Shown here piece by piece: positions 8,151 through 13,205 of a stretch of DNA of 13,205 bases; the first letter of the stretch is position 1, and each line of letters starts with the position of its first letter. Both the position numbers and the translations under genes were made by a program. The stretch is from Cytophagales bacterium (GTDB taxonomy: Bacteria; Bacteroidota; Bacteroidia; Cytophagales; Cyclobacteriaceae): contig JAJCYL010000199.1 of the NCBI GenBank assembly GCA_029262955.1, positions 1 to 13,205 of the forward strand, read 5' to 3'. Under the pieces are notes generated by a model. The model ran no database searches. It saw nothing but the letters and a program-made list of their open reading frames with translations, and was not told the DNA's origin.

Positions 8151-8158
8151 CAAAAGTA
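8151..8158 (-). promoter_or_regulatory. Putative -7 box for the small membrane protein gene
   Basis: The minus strand reads TACTTTTG, an exact TAnnTTTG match, 16 bases before the ATG at 8134 and directly after the U-tract of the minus-strand terminator. Transcription from here would start downstream of the terminator and escape it. Confidence 0.45.
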
Positions 8159-8191
8159 AAAAAGATAGCATCCCCTTTCGAGAATGCTATC
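8158..8191 (-). terminator. Strong intrinsic terminator on the minus strand with no visible upstream gene
   Basis: On the minus strand a 12-base-pair stem (GATAGCATTCTC pairing with GGGGATGCTATC, two G-U wobbles) closes a GAAA tetraloop and is followed at once by six T. The eight outer pairs are perfect. The plus-strand version has no T-tract, so it works in one direction only. It ends transcripts coming from the right, yet the next genes to the right are on the plus strand. Confidence 0.75.
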
Positions 8192-8304
8192 GGAGGATTC
8201 AATGAGCACTTTAAAAACGATTTGTTTAATTATTTATTGTTTTTATTGCATTTTATTTCGATAAACCACCTTTAAAGCACAAGTGGAGATTTAATTCTTC
8301 TTAG

Positions 8305-8334
8305 CGTGTAACTTTTAGAACACTTTCGTGTAAC
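8305..8334 (+). promoter_or_regulatory. Putative ECF-sigma-type promoter of the sigma/anti-sigma operon
   Basis: TGTAACTTTT (8307-8316) resembles a -35 element of extracytoplasmic-function sigma factors and CGTGTAA (8327-8333) a matching -10 element, with 14 bases between GTAAC and CGTG. The octamer CGTGTAAC occurs twice, at 8305-8312 and 8327-8334, 22 bases apart. The start codon lies 22 bases beyond. No good TAnnTTTG box is seen in this gap, so autoregulation by the ECF factor encoded downstream is likely (inference). Confidence 0.55.
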
Positions 8335-8355
8335 CTAATCGAATCAGACAAAAAA

Positions 8356-8913
8356 TTGAACCAGGCAACATTGAGTGACGAGGAATTGATGATACGAGTC
8401 AGGGAAGATGACTTTGATCAATTGGTGCCATTGTTTGACCGTTACCAAAAGCCGATGTTTAATTTTTTTCTGAGACTTACATCGGATACTGATGCAAGTG
8501 AGGATCTGGTTCAGAATCTATTTATCCGCATTATGAAATATAGAAGTTCATATAGAAGTGAACATAAATTCCGCACCTGGATTTATCAGATGGGGAGAAA
8601 TTTATTTTATGATCACTACAGAAAGGAAGTCAAAACCCGCGAAGGATTTATGAATGTGGACAAAGTGAATTTTGAACCATTTAGTGCGCATGAAGAATAC
8701 GAGGTGATCGAAGGCAGGGAGCAGAAATTGCGGATGGCAATGAATCAATTATCTGATGACAAAAGAGAATTATTAGTTATGAGTAAGTTCCAGGGAATGA
8801 AATACGAAGAGATTGCTAAAGTAACTGACATGACGGTCAGTAATGTCAAGGTCAAAGTACATAGGGCGATCAATAGTTTAAGAGAAATTTACTTTCAAAC
8901 ATCAGAGTTATGA
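8356..8913 (+). CDS. ECF RNA polymerase sigma factor (sigma-70 family, RpoE-like)
   Basis: 185 residues. Region 2 spans about 23-91, with EDLVQNLFIRIMKYR (49-63) and the -10-recognition helix FRTWIYQMGRNLFYDHYRK (72-90). Region 4 spans about 122-178, with the helix-turn-helix MKYEEIAKVTDMTVSNVKVK (148-167) followed by VHRAINSLRE. The absence of regions 1 and 3 and the length are normal for the ECF group. TTG at 8356 is taken as start because the next in-frame ATG (residue 12) would cut into the first helix. The stop overlaps the anti-sigma start by four bases (ATGA), indicating coupled translation of regulator and inhibitor. An ECF-type promoter upstream suggests it transcribes its own operon. 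Confidence 0.93.
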   Translation: MNQATLSDEELMIRVREDDFDQLVPLFDRYQKPMFNFFLRLTSDTDASEDLVQNLFIRIMKYRSSYRSEHKFRTWIYQMGRNLFYDHYRKEVKTREGFMNVDKVNFEPFSAHEEYEVIEGREQKLRMAMNQLSDDKRELLVMSKFQGMKYEEIAKVTDMTVSNVKVKVHRAINSLREIYFQTSEL

Positions 8914-9692
8914 AGTGTAAAGAATGTCAGGAATTGATGGTTGGTTACGCACAGGAGGAATTAAATGCCCAAGAAAAAGAGCAGTATGAAATTCACCTGC
9001 AAAATTGCAACGACTGTCAGTCGAAATTGAGAGAGACGAAAGAGTTGCTAAATATTATTGATCTAAGCTCAGCGGTAGAACCATCGAGTGCACTAAGATC
9101 GGAATTTATGGATTCGTTAAATATTGAAAAGTCCAGGATAGGAGCGCAAAAGGTTCGGGAGGTTAATTTCAGTAAAAACTTTTATCGGATTGCCGCGGCA
9201 GTGGCACTTTTAATTATTGGCTATTCAGCCGGAACATTGATTTCCCATGGAGGAGATACAGATACGAATGAACTTTCTGAGTTGAAGAAGGAGGTACAAT
9301 CGATGAAGCAAATGGTTATGATGAGCATGTTACGGGATGAGTCAGCCAGTGAAAGAATTCAGGCAGTTAATTATGTCGAAGGATTCGATGAGCCGTCAGA
9401 AGAAGTTATTGAGACACTCCTACGTACATTAAATGAAGATGAGAGTCCAAACGTTCGAAGAGCGGCAATCAATGCCCTTGAAAAGTTTGCTTATGATGAG
9501 CATGTCAGACTGATGTTAATCAGATCATTCGAATTTCAGACTGATCCTGTAGTTCAAATAACACTGATTGATTTGATGGTTGACTTAGAGGAGAAAAGGG
9601 CAGCAAAAAAGTTTCAACAACTTATTGATCAAGAAGACATTGAAAAGATAGTTAAGAACCAGGCTGAAATAGGCTTGCAGTTTCTTATTTAA
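8910..9692 (+). CDS. Membrane anti-sigma factor: ZAS zinc finger, one TM helix, C-terminal HEAT-like repeats
   Basis: 260 residues. The N-terminus carries the zinc-binding anti-sigma signature: CKEC at 3-6 and H29-x3-C33-x2-C36 (PF13490 type). A linker follows, then a single hydrophobic helix at about 93-110 (RIAAAVALLIIGYSAGTLIS). Residues 120-140 look like a short coiled coil. From about 143 to the end the protein is all-helical with HEAT-like units, for example DESPNVRRAAINALEKFA (177-194) and DPVVQITLIDLMVDL (212-226). With the zinc finger in the cytoplasm, the HEAT-like part should face the periplasm and could be the sensor; this topology is inferred. It overlaps the sigma gene by four bases and lies 10 bases before the DUF4097 gene, so the three form one operon. 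Confidence 0.88.
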   Translation: MKCKECQELMVGYAQEELNAQEKEQYEIHLQNCNDCQSKLRETKELLNIIDLSSAVEPSSALRSEFMDSLNIEKSRIGAQKVREVNFSKNFYRIAAAVALLIIGYSAGTLISHGGDTDTNELSELKKEVQSMKQMVMMSMLRDESASERIQAVNYVEGFDEPSEEVIETLLRTLNEDESPNVRRAAINALEKFAYDEHVRLMLIRSFEFQTDPVVQITLIDLMVDLEEKRAAKKFQQLIDQEDIEKIVKNQAEIGLQFLI

Positions 9693-9702
9693 ATGAATTA
9701 AC

Positions 9703-10512
9703 ATGACAACAATAAACAACAAAATGGAAAGGATAGCTTTTTTATTTACGACAATTATGCTTTTGGGCTGGAGTATCAATGCTCAAAATGTATTTCGCCA
9801 AAAGATAACTGGAAACTTGTCTAGTTTGACGGTCAAGATTTCGAATCTGACCTCTGAAATTGACATTGAGGGACATAGTTCGGATGAAATAGTAATTGAA
9901 GCGGAAGGTTATAGGGGTATCCCTGAAAAGGCAAAAGGTCTCAAGCCTTTATCTGCTTATGGCGAGGACAATACAGCAATAGGGTTGTTCTTCAGTCAAA
10001 AAGGTAATGTTGTCGAAATATCAGGAGTTAGCAGAGCTTCTAATGACGCAGATTACCTGATTAAGATCCCGAAAGACATGAAGCTCATAGTTAACTCTGA
10101 AAGTTACAATGCAGATGACATAGAAGTGAGTAACATGAAGAATGAAATTGAAATTAAGGCTAATTCGTCAAGTATAGAACTTGAAGATGTAACCGGACCT
10201 CTTGTTTTGAATGCCCTTAATGGTGAGATCACAGTTAAGATTTCAAGCTTTAGTCAAGCTGGTCCCTCGTCAATTAATGCCACTAATGGGGATGTAGAAA
10301 TTACTATGCCTTCAAGCTCAAAGGCCGAGTTTAAGCTCTCATGCCTGAACGGTGAAATATACACCAATCTCGATATGAGTTTGGACCAAAAGAACGAACA
10401 GTCATTAAGGAGAATTGGAGGGGGAATGCGGGCGAATGGGAAAACGAATGGAGGAGGAGCTGAATTTACAATCTATGCGCTCAATGGCAATATATATCTA
10501 AGAGGTGAATAA
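9703..10512 (+). CDS. Secreted DUF4097-family beta-repeat protein (putative adhesin)
   Basis: 269 residues from the ATG at 9703. A second ATG at 9724 (M8) gives an equally good or cleaner signal peptide (MERIAFLFTTIMLLGWSINA, cleavage before QN), so the start is uncertain by seven residues. The mature part is a right-handed beta-repeat of the DUF4097/DUF4098 kind: repeated short strands such as LTVKISNLTSEIDIEGHSS, IEIKANSSSIELEDVTGPL and LNALNGEITVKI, then INATNGDVEITM and LNGEIYTNLDM, ending in LNGNIYLRGE. No sorting domain or lipobox is seen, so it is probably periplasmic or secreted. As third gene of the sigma/anti-sigma operon it may be the envelope-side effector or the ligand of the HEAT-like domain. 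Function is not known. Confidence 0.85.
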   Translation: MTTINNKMERIAFLFTTIMLLGWSINAQNVFRQKITGNLSSLTVKISNLTSEIDIEGHSSDEIVIEAEGYRGIPEKAKGLKPLSAYGEDNTAIGLFFSQKGNVVEISGVSRASNDADYLIKIPKDMKLIVNSESYNADDIEVSNMKNEIEIKANSSSIELEDVTGPLVLNALNGEITVKISSFSQAGPSSINATNGDVEITMPSSSKAEFKLSCLNGEIYTNLDMSLDQKNEQSLRRIGGGMRANGKTNGGGAEFTIYALNGNIYLRGE

Positions 10513-10518
10513 AGTGTA

Positions 10519-10530
10519 AATGTTAACATT
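10519..10530. repeat. 12-base perfect palindrome after the DUF4097 gene
   Basis: AATGTTAACATT reads the same on both strands, seven bases after the operon's stop codon. No T-tract follows, so it is not an intrinsic terminator. It could be a protein-binding site, or chance in AT-rich DNA. Confidence 0.3.
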
Positions 10531-10563
10531 CAAGGATATTTCTGATAATCAAGAAGGATTTTT

Positions 10564-10988
10564 ATGATAACTGGTTGTCTTTGTCCTGGCTCTAAACTTA
10601 TGAAAAATAACGGTCAGATAGATCAGAATTTTCGCTAACTACGCATATCTTTAATGGTGTTACGAGAAATGATGCCTCTGGTAATCCGAGGCATTACCCC
10701 AATAATGAAAAGAGCAGCACAATTCAAAGAGTTTTTGCTGGACAGGAAATTGCAATTCGGGGTGTATTCGTTCCAACAAACCCAGTTTTCATGTGGCGAA
10801 TTTGTGCAATTGAGGATGATAACAAAAGGCGTGGGGGTACTGGCTATACCGGTTCTGGTGTACGCAGAATTGAAAAGAATAATTTATTGGATCAAATTGG
10901 CGGAGTTGGATCTTTCATGCAAACAGATAATGCTTCGAATGGAAGTTTAGAACACGTTAATTGGGAACTTGGTCTTAAGTCGAACTAA
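10564..10988 (+). pseudogene. Frameshifted gene carrying the WRICAIEDDN motif, unknown family
   Basis: A frame open from 10611 to the TAA at 10986-10988 encodes about 125 residues with natural protein character: TIQRVFAGQEIAIRGVFVPT, then MWRICAIEDDNKRRGG, and a C-terminus HVNWELGLKSN. No ATG, GTG or TTG precedes the ATG at 10791, which is deep inside the conserved part. A separate frame starting with ATG at 10564 (MITGCLCPGSKLMKNNGQ) ends at 10638 and overlaps it by 28 bases, so a single frameshift between 10611 and 10638 would join them. The motif WRICAIEDDN recurs in the broken gene at 11988-12119, so the two are relatives. Alternatives are a functional short gene with a non-canonical start, or programmed frameshifting; decay is favoured by the surroundings. 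Confidence 0.5.
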
Positions 10989-11018
10989 TAATTAGAACTA
11001 AATTCTACTATAAAGCTC

Positions 11019-11969
11019 ATGCGGTATTGTTTGGTTTTCTTTGCTCTCCCATTGCTAATAATTGCATGTAAGGAGGATGACAACAACGGATCGTTAATTG
11101 GAAATCGGTATGATTTAATACTCGGTTTTGTAGTCCCGGATGAAGATCGTTCTGGCCCAACTGAGATTTTTGTAGGTAGATTAAATCCATTTAATCCGGA
11201 CGTTTATGATCCTGAAGGTATATCTGATGTGTTTTTGGAGGAACAGCTTTTTAAGTATGCTAGTGTTTATCTAGCGGAGGTGACATTCTATGATGATGCC
11301 GAAGTATTTATCACATCAAAAGATCAATTGGTACAACTTCAACATACCGGATTTGGTATTTATCGTGATGTGAAAAATGAATTGAATATTAAACAATTAA
11401 ATGAGTATTCCTTAACGGTAATCAGGCCAGGAGACATAATTTATACTGATGAGGTGACCGTACCTGAATCCATTGAGATAATTAACATTAATGACAAGGA
11501 TACTGTTACAGCATATCCTAGACCCACCAGCCCAAATAGTACGGATATTTGTGTAGCTTATTTTCCAGTGAAATTGAATTCCCCTCAGGCTGCGTACTTA
11601 TTTCAAAGTAAGCAATCAAATGATGGACCGTCAACCTTGGAATATGCCAAGTATGTTCATTTTGGTGACTCAGGCGCTCCAGCCATTTTCGAATTTGGTG
11701 GGCCAGGTGGTTTTGTCACTTTTCAGTGGGAAGTTATTGCTTTGGACACTTCTGCAACAAATGCCTACAATCCCTTTGGCACCATTGGCCTTAAAATTGA
11801 AGAAGCAGAATTCTTGGATTTCACTAGAGATCCGGCAAACATAGAGAAAAGATCGAGTATTTCGGTAAATGCTAACCGAAGGGTTATAGGTAATTTTGGC
11901 GCTTACACTTCTTCCTCTATAGAGTTTACCGTAAAAGCGAATATGGATTCATGTTCTTCAGGCGATTAA
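11019..11969 (+). CDS. DUF4249-like outer-membrane or periplasmic lipoprotein
   Basis: 316 residues with a lipoprotein signal peptide, MRYCLVFFALPLLIIAC, placing the lipidated cysteine at residue 17, followed by the acidic KEDDNNGS that often marks surface export in Bacteroidota. The body is beta-rich. The pattern of a strand VYLAEVTFYDDAEVFIT (88-104), then GFGIYRD, then YSLTVIRPGDIIYTDEVTVP (130-149) resembles DUF4249 lipoproteins, which share an early Ig-like domain with a YxLxV ... TxVP element. DUF4249 genes often accompany TonB-dependent receptors; none is present here. It is the only intact gene between the sigma operon and the integration site and is flanked by two broken genes. Family assignment is moderate and the role unknown. 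Confidence 0.65.
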   Translation: MRYCLVFFALPLLIIACKEDDNNGSLIGNRYDLILGFVVPDEDRSGPTEIFVGRLNPFNPDVYDPEGISDVFLEEQLFKYASVYLAEVTFYDDAEVFITSKDQLVQLQHTGFGIYRDVKNELNIKQLNEYSLTVIRPGDIIYTDEVTVPESIEIININDKDTVTAYPRPTSPNSTDICVAYFPVKLNSPQAAYLFQSKQSNDGPSTLEYAKYVHFGDSGAPAIFEFGGPGGFVTFQWEVIALDTSATNAYNPFGTIGLKIEEAEFLDFTRDPANIEKRSSISVNANRRVIGNFGAYTSSSIEFTVKANMDSCSSGD

Positions 11970-11987
11970 ATTTCAATATTAAATTGT

Positions 11988-12119
11988 ATGGAAAGATTAT
12001 TGTATTCAGTTTTATTGCTTTGCGCCGTTTCTTGTCAATAGATTGGAATTGCTACAGTTAATTCAAATCCATGGAGAATTTGTGCTATTGAAGATGACAA
12101 TGGAGAAGGTCTCGGATAA
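11988..12119 (+). pseudogene. Remnant lipoprotein gene with in-frame stop, WRICAIEDDN motif
   Basis: ATG at 11988 begins a good lipoprotein signal, MERLLYSVLLLCAVSCQ (lipobox AVSC, cysteine 16), but a TAG follows at 12039-12041. The same frame then continues IGIATVNSNPWRICAIEDDN and ends at TAA 12117-12119. The second half matches the broken gene at 10611-10988 (TNPVFMWRICAIEDDN), so most of the middle and the end of the original gene have been lost by deletion, leaving signal peptide and motif fused. This suggests that the complete family is a lipoprotein family. The gene lies 18 bases after the intact lipoprotein gene. Confidence 0.55.
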
Positions 12120-12297
12120 CTATTTGTTTACCTCCCACTCTACGCCTATGTATTGTTTCAATTAGTTTTAACTCTTCAAAGTCCAACCGTGTAAAGAGGC
12201 CATCTTCTATGTTGAAAAACAAACCTCAGGTTGAATAAATATTAATTGCATTAAATTTTAGACAGACTATTTTCATTAAGTTGGAATGTGGTAAATG
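12120..12297. other. AT-rich spacer before the att site
   Basis: No gene, terminator or strong promoter is visible here. A short minus-strand frame overlaps it (12088-12225, 46 codons, no ATG) but is not supported as a gene. This would be the old chromosomal sequence directly downstream of the tRNA-Ala gene, or the remains of earlier insertions. Confidence 0.4.
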
Positions 12298-12342
12298 TGG
12301 AGCCAATGGGAGTCGAACCCACGACCTCTTGACTGCCAGTCA
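12298..12342 (-). pseudogene. 3' fragment of tRNA-Ala(GGC): attachment site of the integrative element
   Basis: On the minus strand the 45 bases run from TGA-CTGGCAG-TCAAG, giving the anticodon loop CTGGCAG with anticodon GGC, through the variable region to the T arm GTGGG-TTCGACT-CCCAT and the acceptor 3' half TGGCTCC plus discriminator A. The D arm, the acceptor 5' half and the first two bases of the anticodon stem are missing: upstream sequence is unrelated. Such a 3' part of a tRNA next to an integrase gene is the usual displaced att copy left when an element inserts into a tRNA gene. CCA is not encoded. Not a functional tRNA. Confidence 0.8.
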
Positions 12343-12353
12343 TAATCCCTACT

Positions 12354-12389
12354 TAATAGTCAGTACTCATTTAGTAATAGTTAGCACTC
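12354..12389. repeat. Pair of 15-base direct repeats, candidate integrase arm sites
   Basis: TAATAGTCAGTACTC (12354-12368) and TAATAGTTAGCACTC (12375-12389) agree at 13 of 15 positions and are 21 bases apart, two helical turns. A shorter third copy, TAATAGT followed by GTTAG, occurs at 12452-12463. Direct repeats between att core and integrase gene are typical of arm-type binding sites for tyrosine recombinases; this role is inferred. Confidence 0.45.
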
Positions 12390-12401
12390 TTAAATAGCTT
12401 A

Positions 12402-12420
12402 ATTGGCCTATAAGGCTAAT
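12402..12420. repeat. Short hairpin in the att-int spacer
   Basis: ATTGGCCT and AGGCTAAT pair over eight bases (one G-T wobble) around the three-base loop ATA. It has no following T-tract on either strand, so it is more likely a protein site or chance than a terminator. Confidence 0.3.
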
Positions 12421-12457
12421 AGATAGTTATTGTTTATTTATGGTTATTTGTTAATAG

Positions 12458-12498
12458 TGTTAGGCAATTCGTTAGTCAAGCTCTAAATTTGCCTAACA
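12458..12498. promoter_or_regulatory. Perfect 10-base inverted repeat at the integrase promoter (candidate operator)
   Basis: TGTTAGGCAA (12458-12467) and its exact reverse complement TTGCCTAACA (12489-12498) are separated by 21 bases, with centres three helical turns apart. The right arm covers the end of the putative -7 box and stops two bases before the integrase ATG, where a bound protein would block transcription. The regulator could be an excisionase, an element repressor or the integrase itself. Confidence 0.5.
12484..12491 (+). promoter_or_regulatory. Putative -7 box of the integrase gene
   Basis: TAAATTTG matches TAnnTTTG exactly and lies nine bases before the ATG at 12501, so the leader would be very short. 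No clear TTG -33 element is present at the usual distance, as might be expected of a promoter needing an activator, or the match may be chance. Confidence 0.4.
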
Positions 12499-12500
12499 AC

Positions 12501-13205
12501 ATGGGACAATTAGCAATTACAGGGTTTCAGATTGATTTCAGAGCTAAGGGCAGAGACAAGAAGTTTCCGGTCAAACTTCGTGTAACACATAATAGACAGC
12601 CTCGACTTTTTAGCCTAAAGTATGATTTCAGATTCCAGCAAAAAGCAGAACTTGAGAGGGTGATGTTAGGTAAGTTCAGAAATGATCCTGAAGCAGAGTA
12701 TATCAAAGAAAGACTTGATGTAATCAAAAAGAGGGCGGACGCGGTTGTCAAAGAGTTAGATCATCTCTTCACTTTTGACCAGTTTAAAGAAAAGTTCTAT
12801 TCTGATACAAAAAAGAAAACCCATGTTAATTCATTGTTTAATCAATACATTGAAGAACTAAGCAGAGAAGGGAAAGCAGGGACGGCAGAGAGCTACAAAT
12901 ACGCTAGAGAGAGCTTCCAGAATTTCATTGGTAAATCTCGTAAGATTGATTTTAAGGACATCACCGTTAGATGGTTGCAGAAGTATCAAAAATGGATGGA
13001 TGCTGCTGGCAAGAGTTCCACAACTATTGGTATCTACACAAGGTGTATGAGAAGTATCTATAATACTGCGATCGATGAAGGTATTGTACCAAAGGAGAAC
13101 TATCCATTTGGGAGCAAAAAGAAAAAGAAATTCTCACCACCACGAGGGGTTAAAAAGAAACTTGCATTGTCCAAAGGTGAGTTGTCACTAATATTCAACC
13201 ATAAC
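12501..13205 (+). CDS. Tyrosine recombinase/phage-type integrase, N-terminal part (runs off right edge)
   Basis: 235 codons are open from the ATG at 12501 to the window end; the catalytic domain with its R-H-R-Y residues lies outside. The N-terminal domain (about 1-100) has the Bacteroidota integrase style: FQIDFRAKGRDKKFPVKLRV, then a lysine- and arginine-rich helix. Residues about 108-205 form the SAM-like core-binding domain (phage_int_SAM_5 type), including THVNSLFNQYIEELSREGKA, then TAESYKYARESFQNFIG and IYTRCMRSIYNTAIDEGIVP. After a lysine-rich linker, KKLALSKGELSLIF is the usual entry to the catalytic domain. Family length is usually around 380-430 residues, so a little over half is seen. 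Together with the tRNA fragment it marks an integrative element. Confidence 0.88.
   Translation, partial: MGQLAITGFQIDFRAKGRDKKFPVKLRVTHNRQPRLFSLKYDFRFQQKAELERVMLGKFRNDPEAEYIKERLDVIKKRADAVVKELDHLFTFDQFKEKFYSDTKKKTHVNSLFNQYIEELSREGKAGTAESYKYARESFQNFIGKSRKIDFKDITVRWLQKYQKWMDAAGKSSTTIGIYTRCMRSIYNTAIDEGIVPKENYPFGSKKKKKFSPPRGVKKKLALSKGELSLIFNHN

Larger units (their letters stand above)
12298..13205 (+). mobile_element. Left end of a tRNA-integrated element (truncated by window)
   Basis: The tRNA-Ala 3' fragment, a regulatory spacer with repeats and a tyrosine recombinase gene pointing rightwards form the end of an integrative element. Because the fragment retains the tRNA 3' side towards the left, the original chromosome lies to the left and the element to the right. 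An intact tRNA-Ala(GGC) should then mark the other end, beyond the window. Whether it is a phage, ICE or genomic island cannot be told from what is visible. Confidence 0.6.

Noticed and set aside
8135..8209. N-terminal extension of the small membrane protein gene
   Set aside because: It would translate through the terminator hairpin and its U-tract and uses a GTG; the promoter-like TACTTTTG box also lies within it.
10654..10950. Plus-strand 98-codon frame across the frameshifted gene
   Set aside because: It overlaps in another phase the frame that contains the conserved WRICAIEDDN motif; its own sequence lacks any recognisable pattern.
12039..12041. TAG as a recoded sense codon in the second lipoprotein gene
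   Set aside because: The product would still be a 43-residue stub missing most of the family's sequence, so plain gene decay explains it better.
12088..12225. Minus-strand frame of 46 codons (GLFFNIEDGLFTRLDFEELK and onwards)
   Set aside because: It looks protein-like but has no ATG, starts after a stop, and overlaps antisense the better supported WRICAIEDDN remnant. It may be another relic but cannot be supported.
12354..12463. CRISPR-like array
   Set aside because: The repeats are only 15 bases, diverged and too close together, without spacers of regular length, and no cas gene is near.
12527..12751. Minus-strand 74-codon frame
   Set aside because: It lies wholly antisense to the integrase reading frame, which has clear family features.

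Overview
The window looks like chromosomal DNA of a Bacteroidota bacterium, probably a Cytophagales-type marine or free-living lineage (the lineage is inference). Three things support this: a very large secreted protein ending in a type IX secretion sorting domain, promoter elements of the Bacteroidota TAnnTTTG type with no Shine-Dalgarno sequences, and a gene content of WbqC-like protein, FkbM methyltransferase, ECF sigma/anti-sigma pair and DUF4249-like lipoprotein. The DNA is AT-rich throughout.

Layout. 1-464 (-) is the start of a WbqC-family gene that runs off the left edge. 539-4066 (+) is an 1175-residue secreted PKD-repeat protein with a six-repeat propeller-like insertion and a T9SS C-terminal domain. 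4067-4427 is an intergenic stretch that seems to hold decayed coding sequence on the minus strand and ends in a promoter. 4428-6041 (+) is a sodium/sugar symporter closely resembling Vibrio vSGLT, with all recalled sodium- and sugar-site residues present. 6068-6844 (+) is a CnoX/YbbN-type thioredoxin-TPR co-chaperone, followed one base later by an FkbM-type methyltransferase (6846-7640). 7658-8134 (-) is a small two-helix membrane protein. Just upstream of it lies a strong minus-strand intrinsic terminator that has no visible gene to terminate.

8356-10512 (+) is a compact signalling operon: an ECF sigma factor, a ZAS-type membrane anti-sigma factor whose predicted periplasmic part is HEAT-like, and a secreted DUF4097 beta-repeat protein. 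An ECF-type promoter (GTAAC ... CGTGTAA) in front of it suggests autoregulation. The likely scheme is that an envelope event is sensed by the HEAT-like domain, releases the sigma factor and raises expression of the operon.

10513-12297 is decayed accessory DNA. Two broken genes share the peptide motif WRICAIEDDN and flank one intact DUF4249-like lipoprotein gene (11019-11969). At 12298-12342 there is a 3' fragment of a tRNA-Ala(GGC) gene on the minus strand, and at 12501 a tyrosine recombinase gene starts and runs off the right edge. This is the left end of an integrative element inserted in the tRNA 3' end. The spacer between att fragment and integrase carries direct repeats, a hairpin and a perfect 10-bp inverted repeat overlapping the integrase promoter. 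The element itself lies mostly to the right of the window.

I found no complete new defence or mobile system. The most distinctive points are the sigma/anti-sigma(HEAT)/DUF4097 circuit, the orphan terminator at 8158-8191, the WRICAIEDDN relic family next to an integration site, and the PKD domain split by a propeller.
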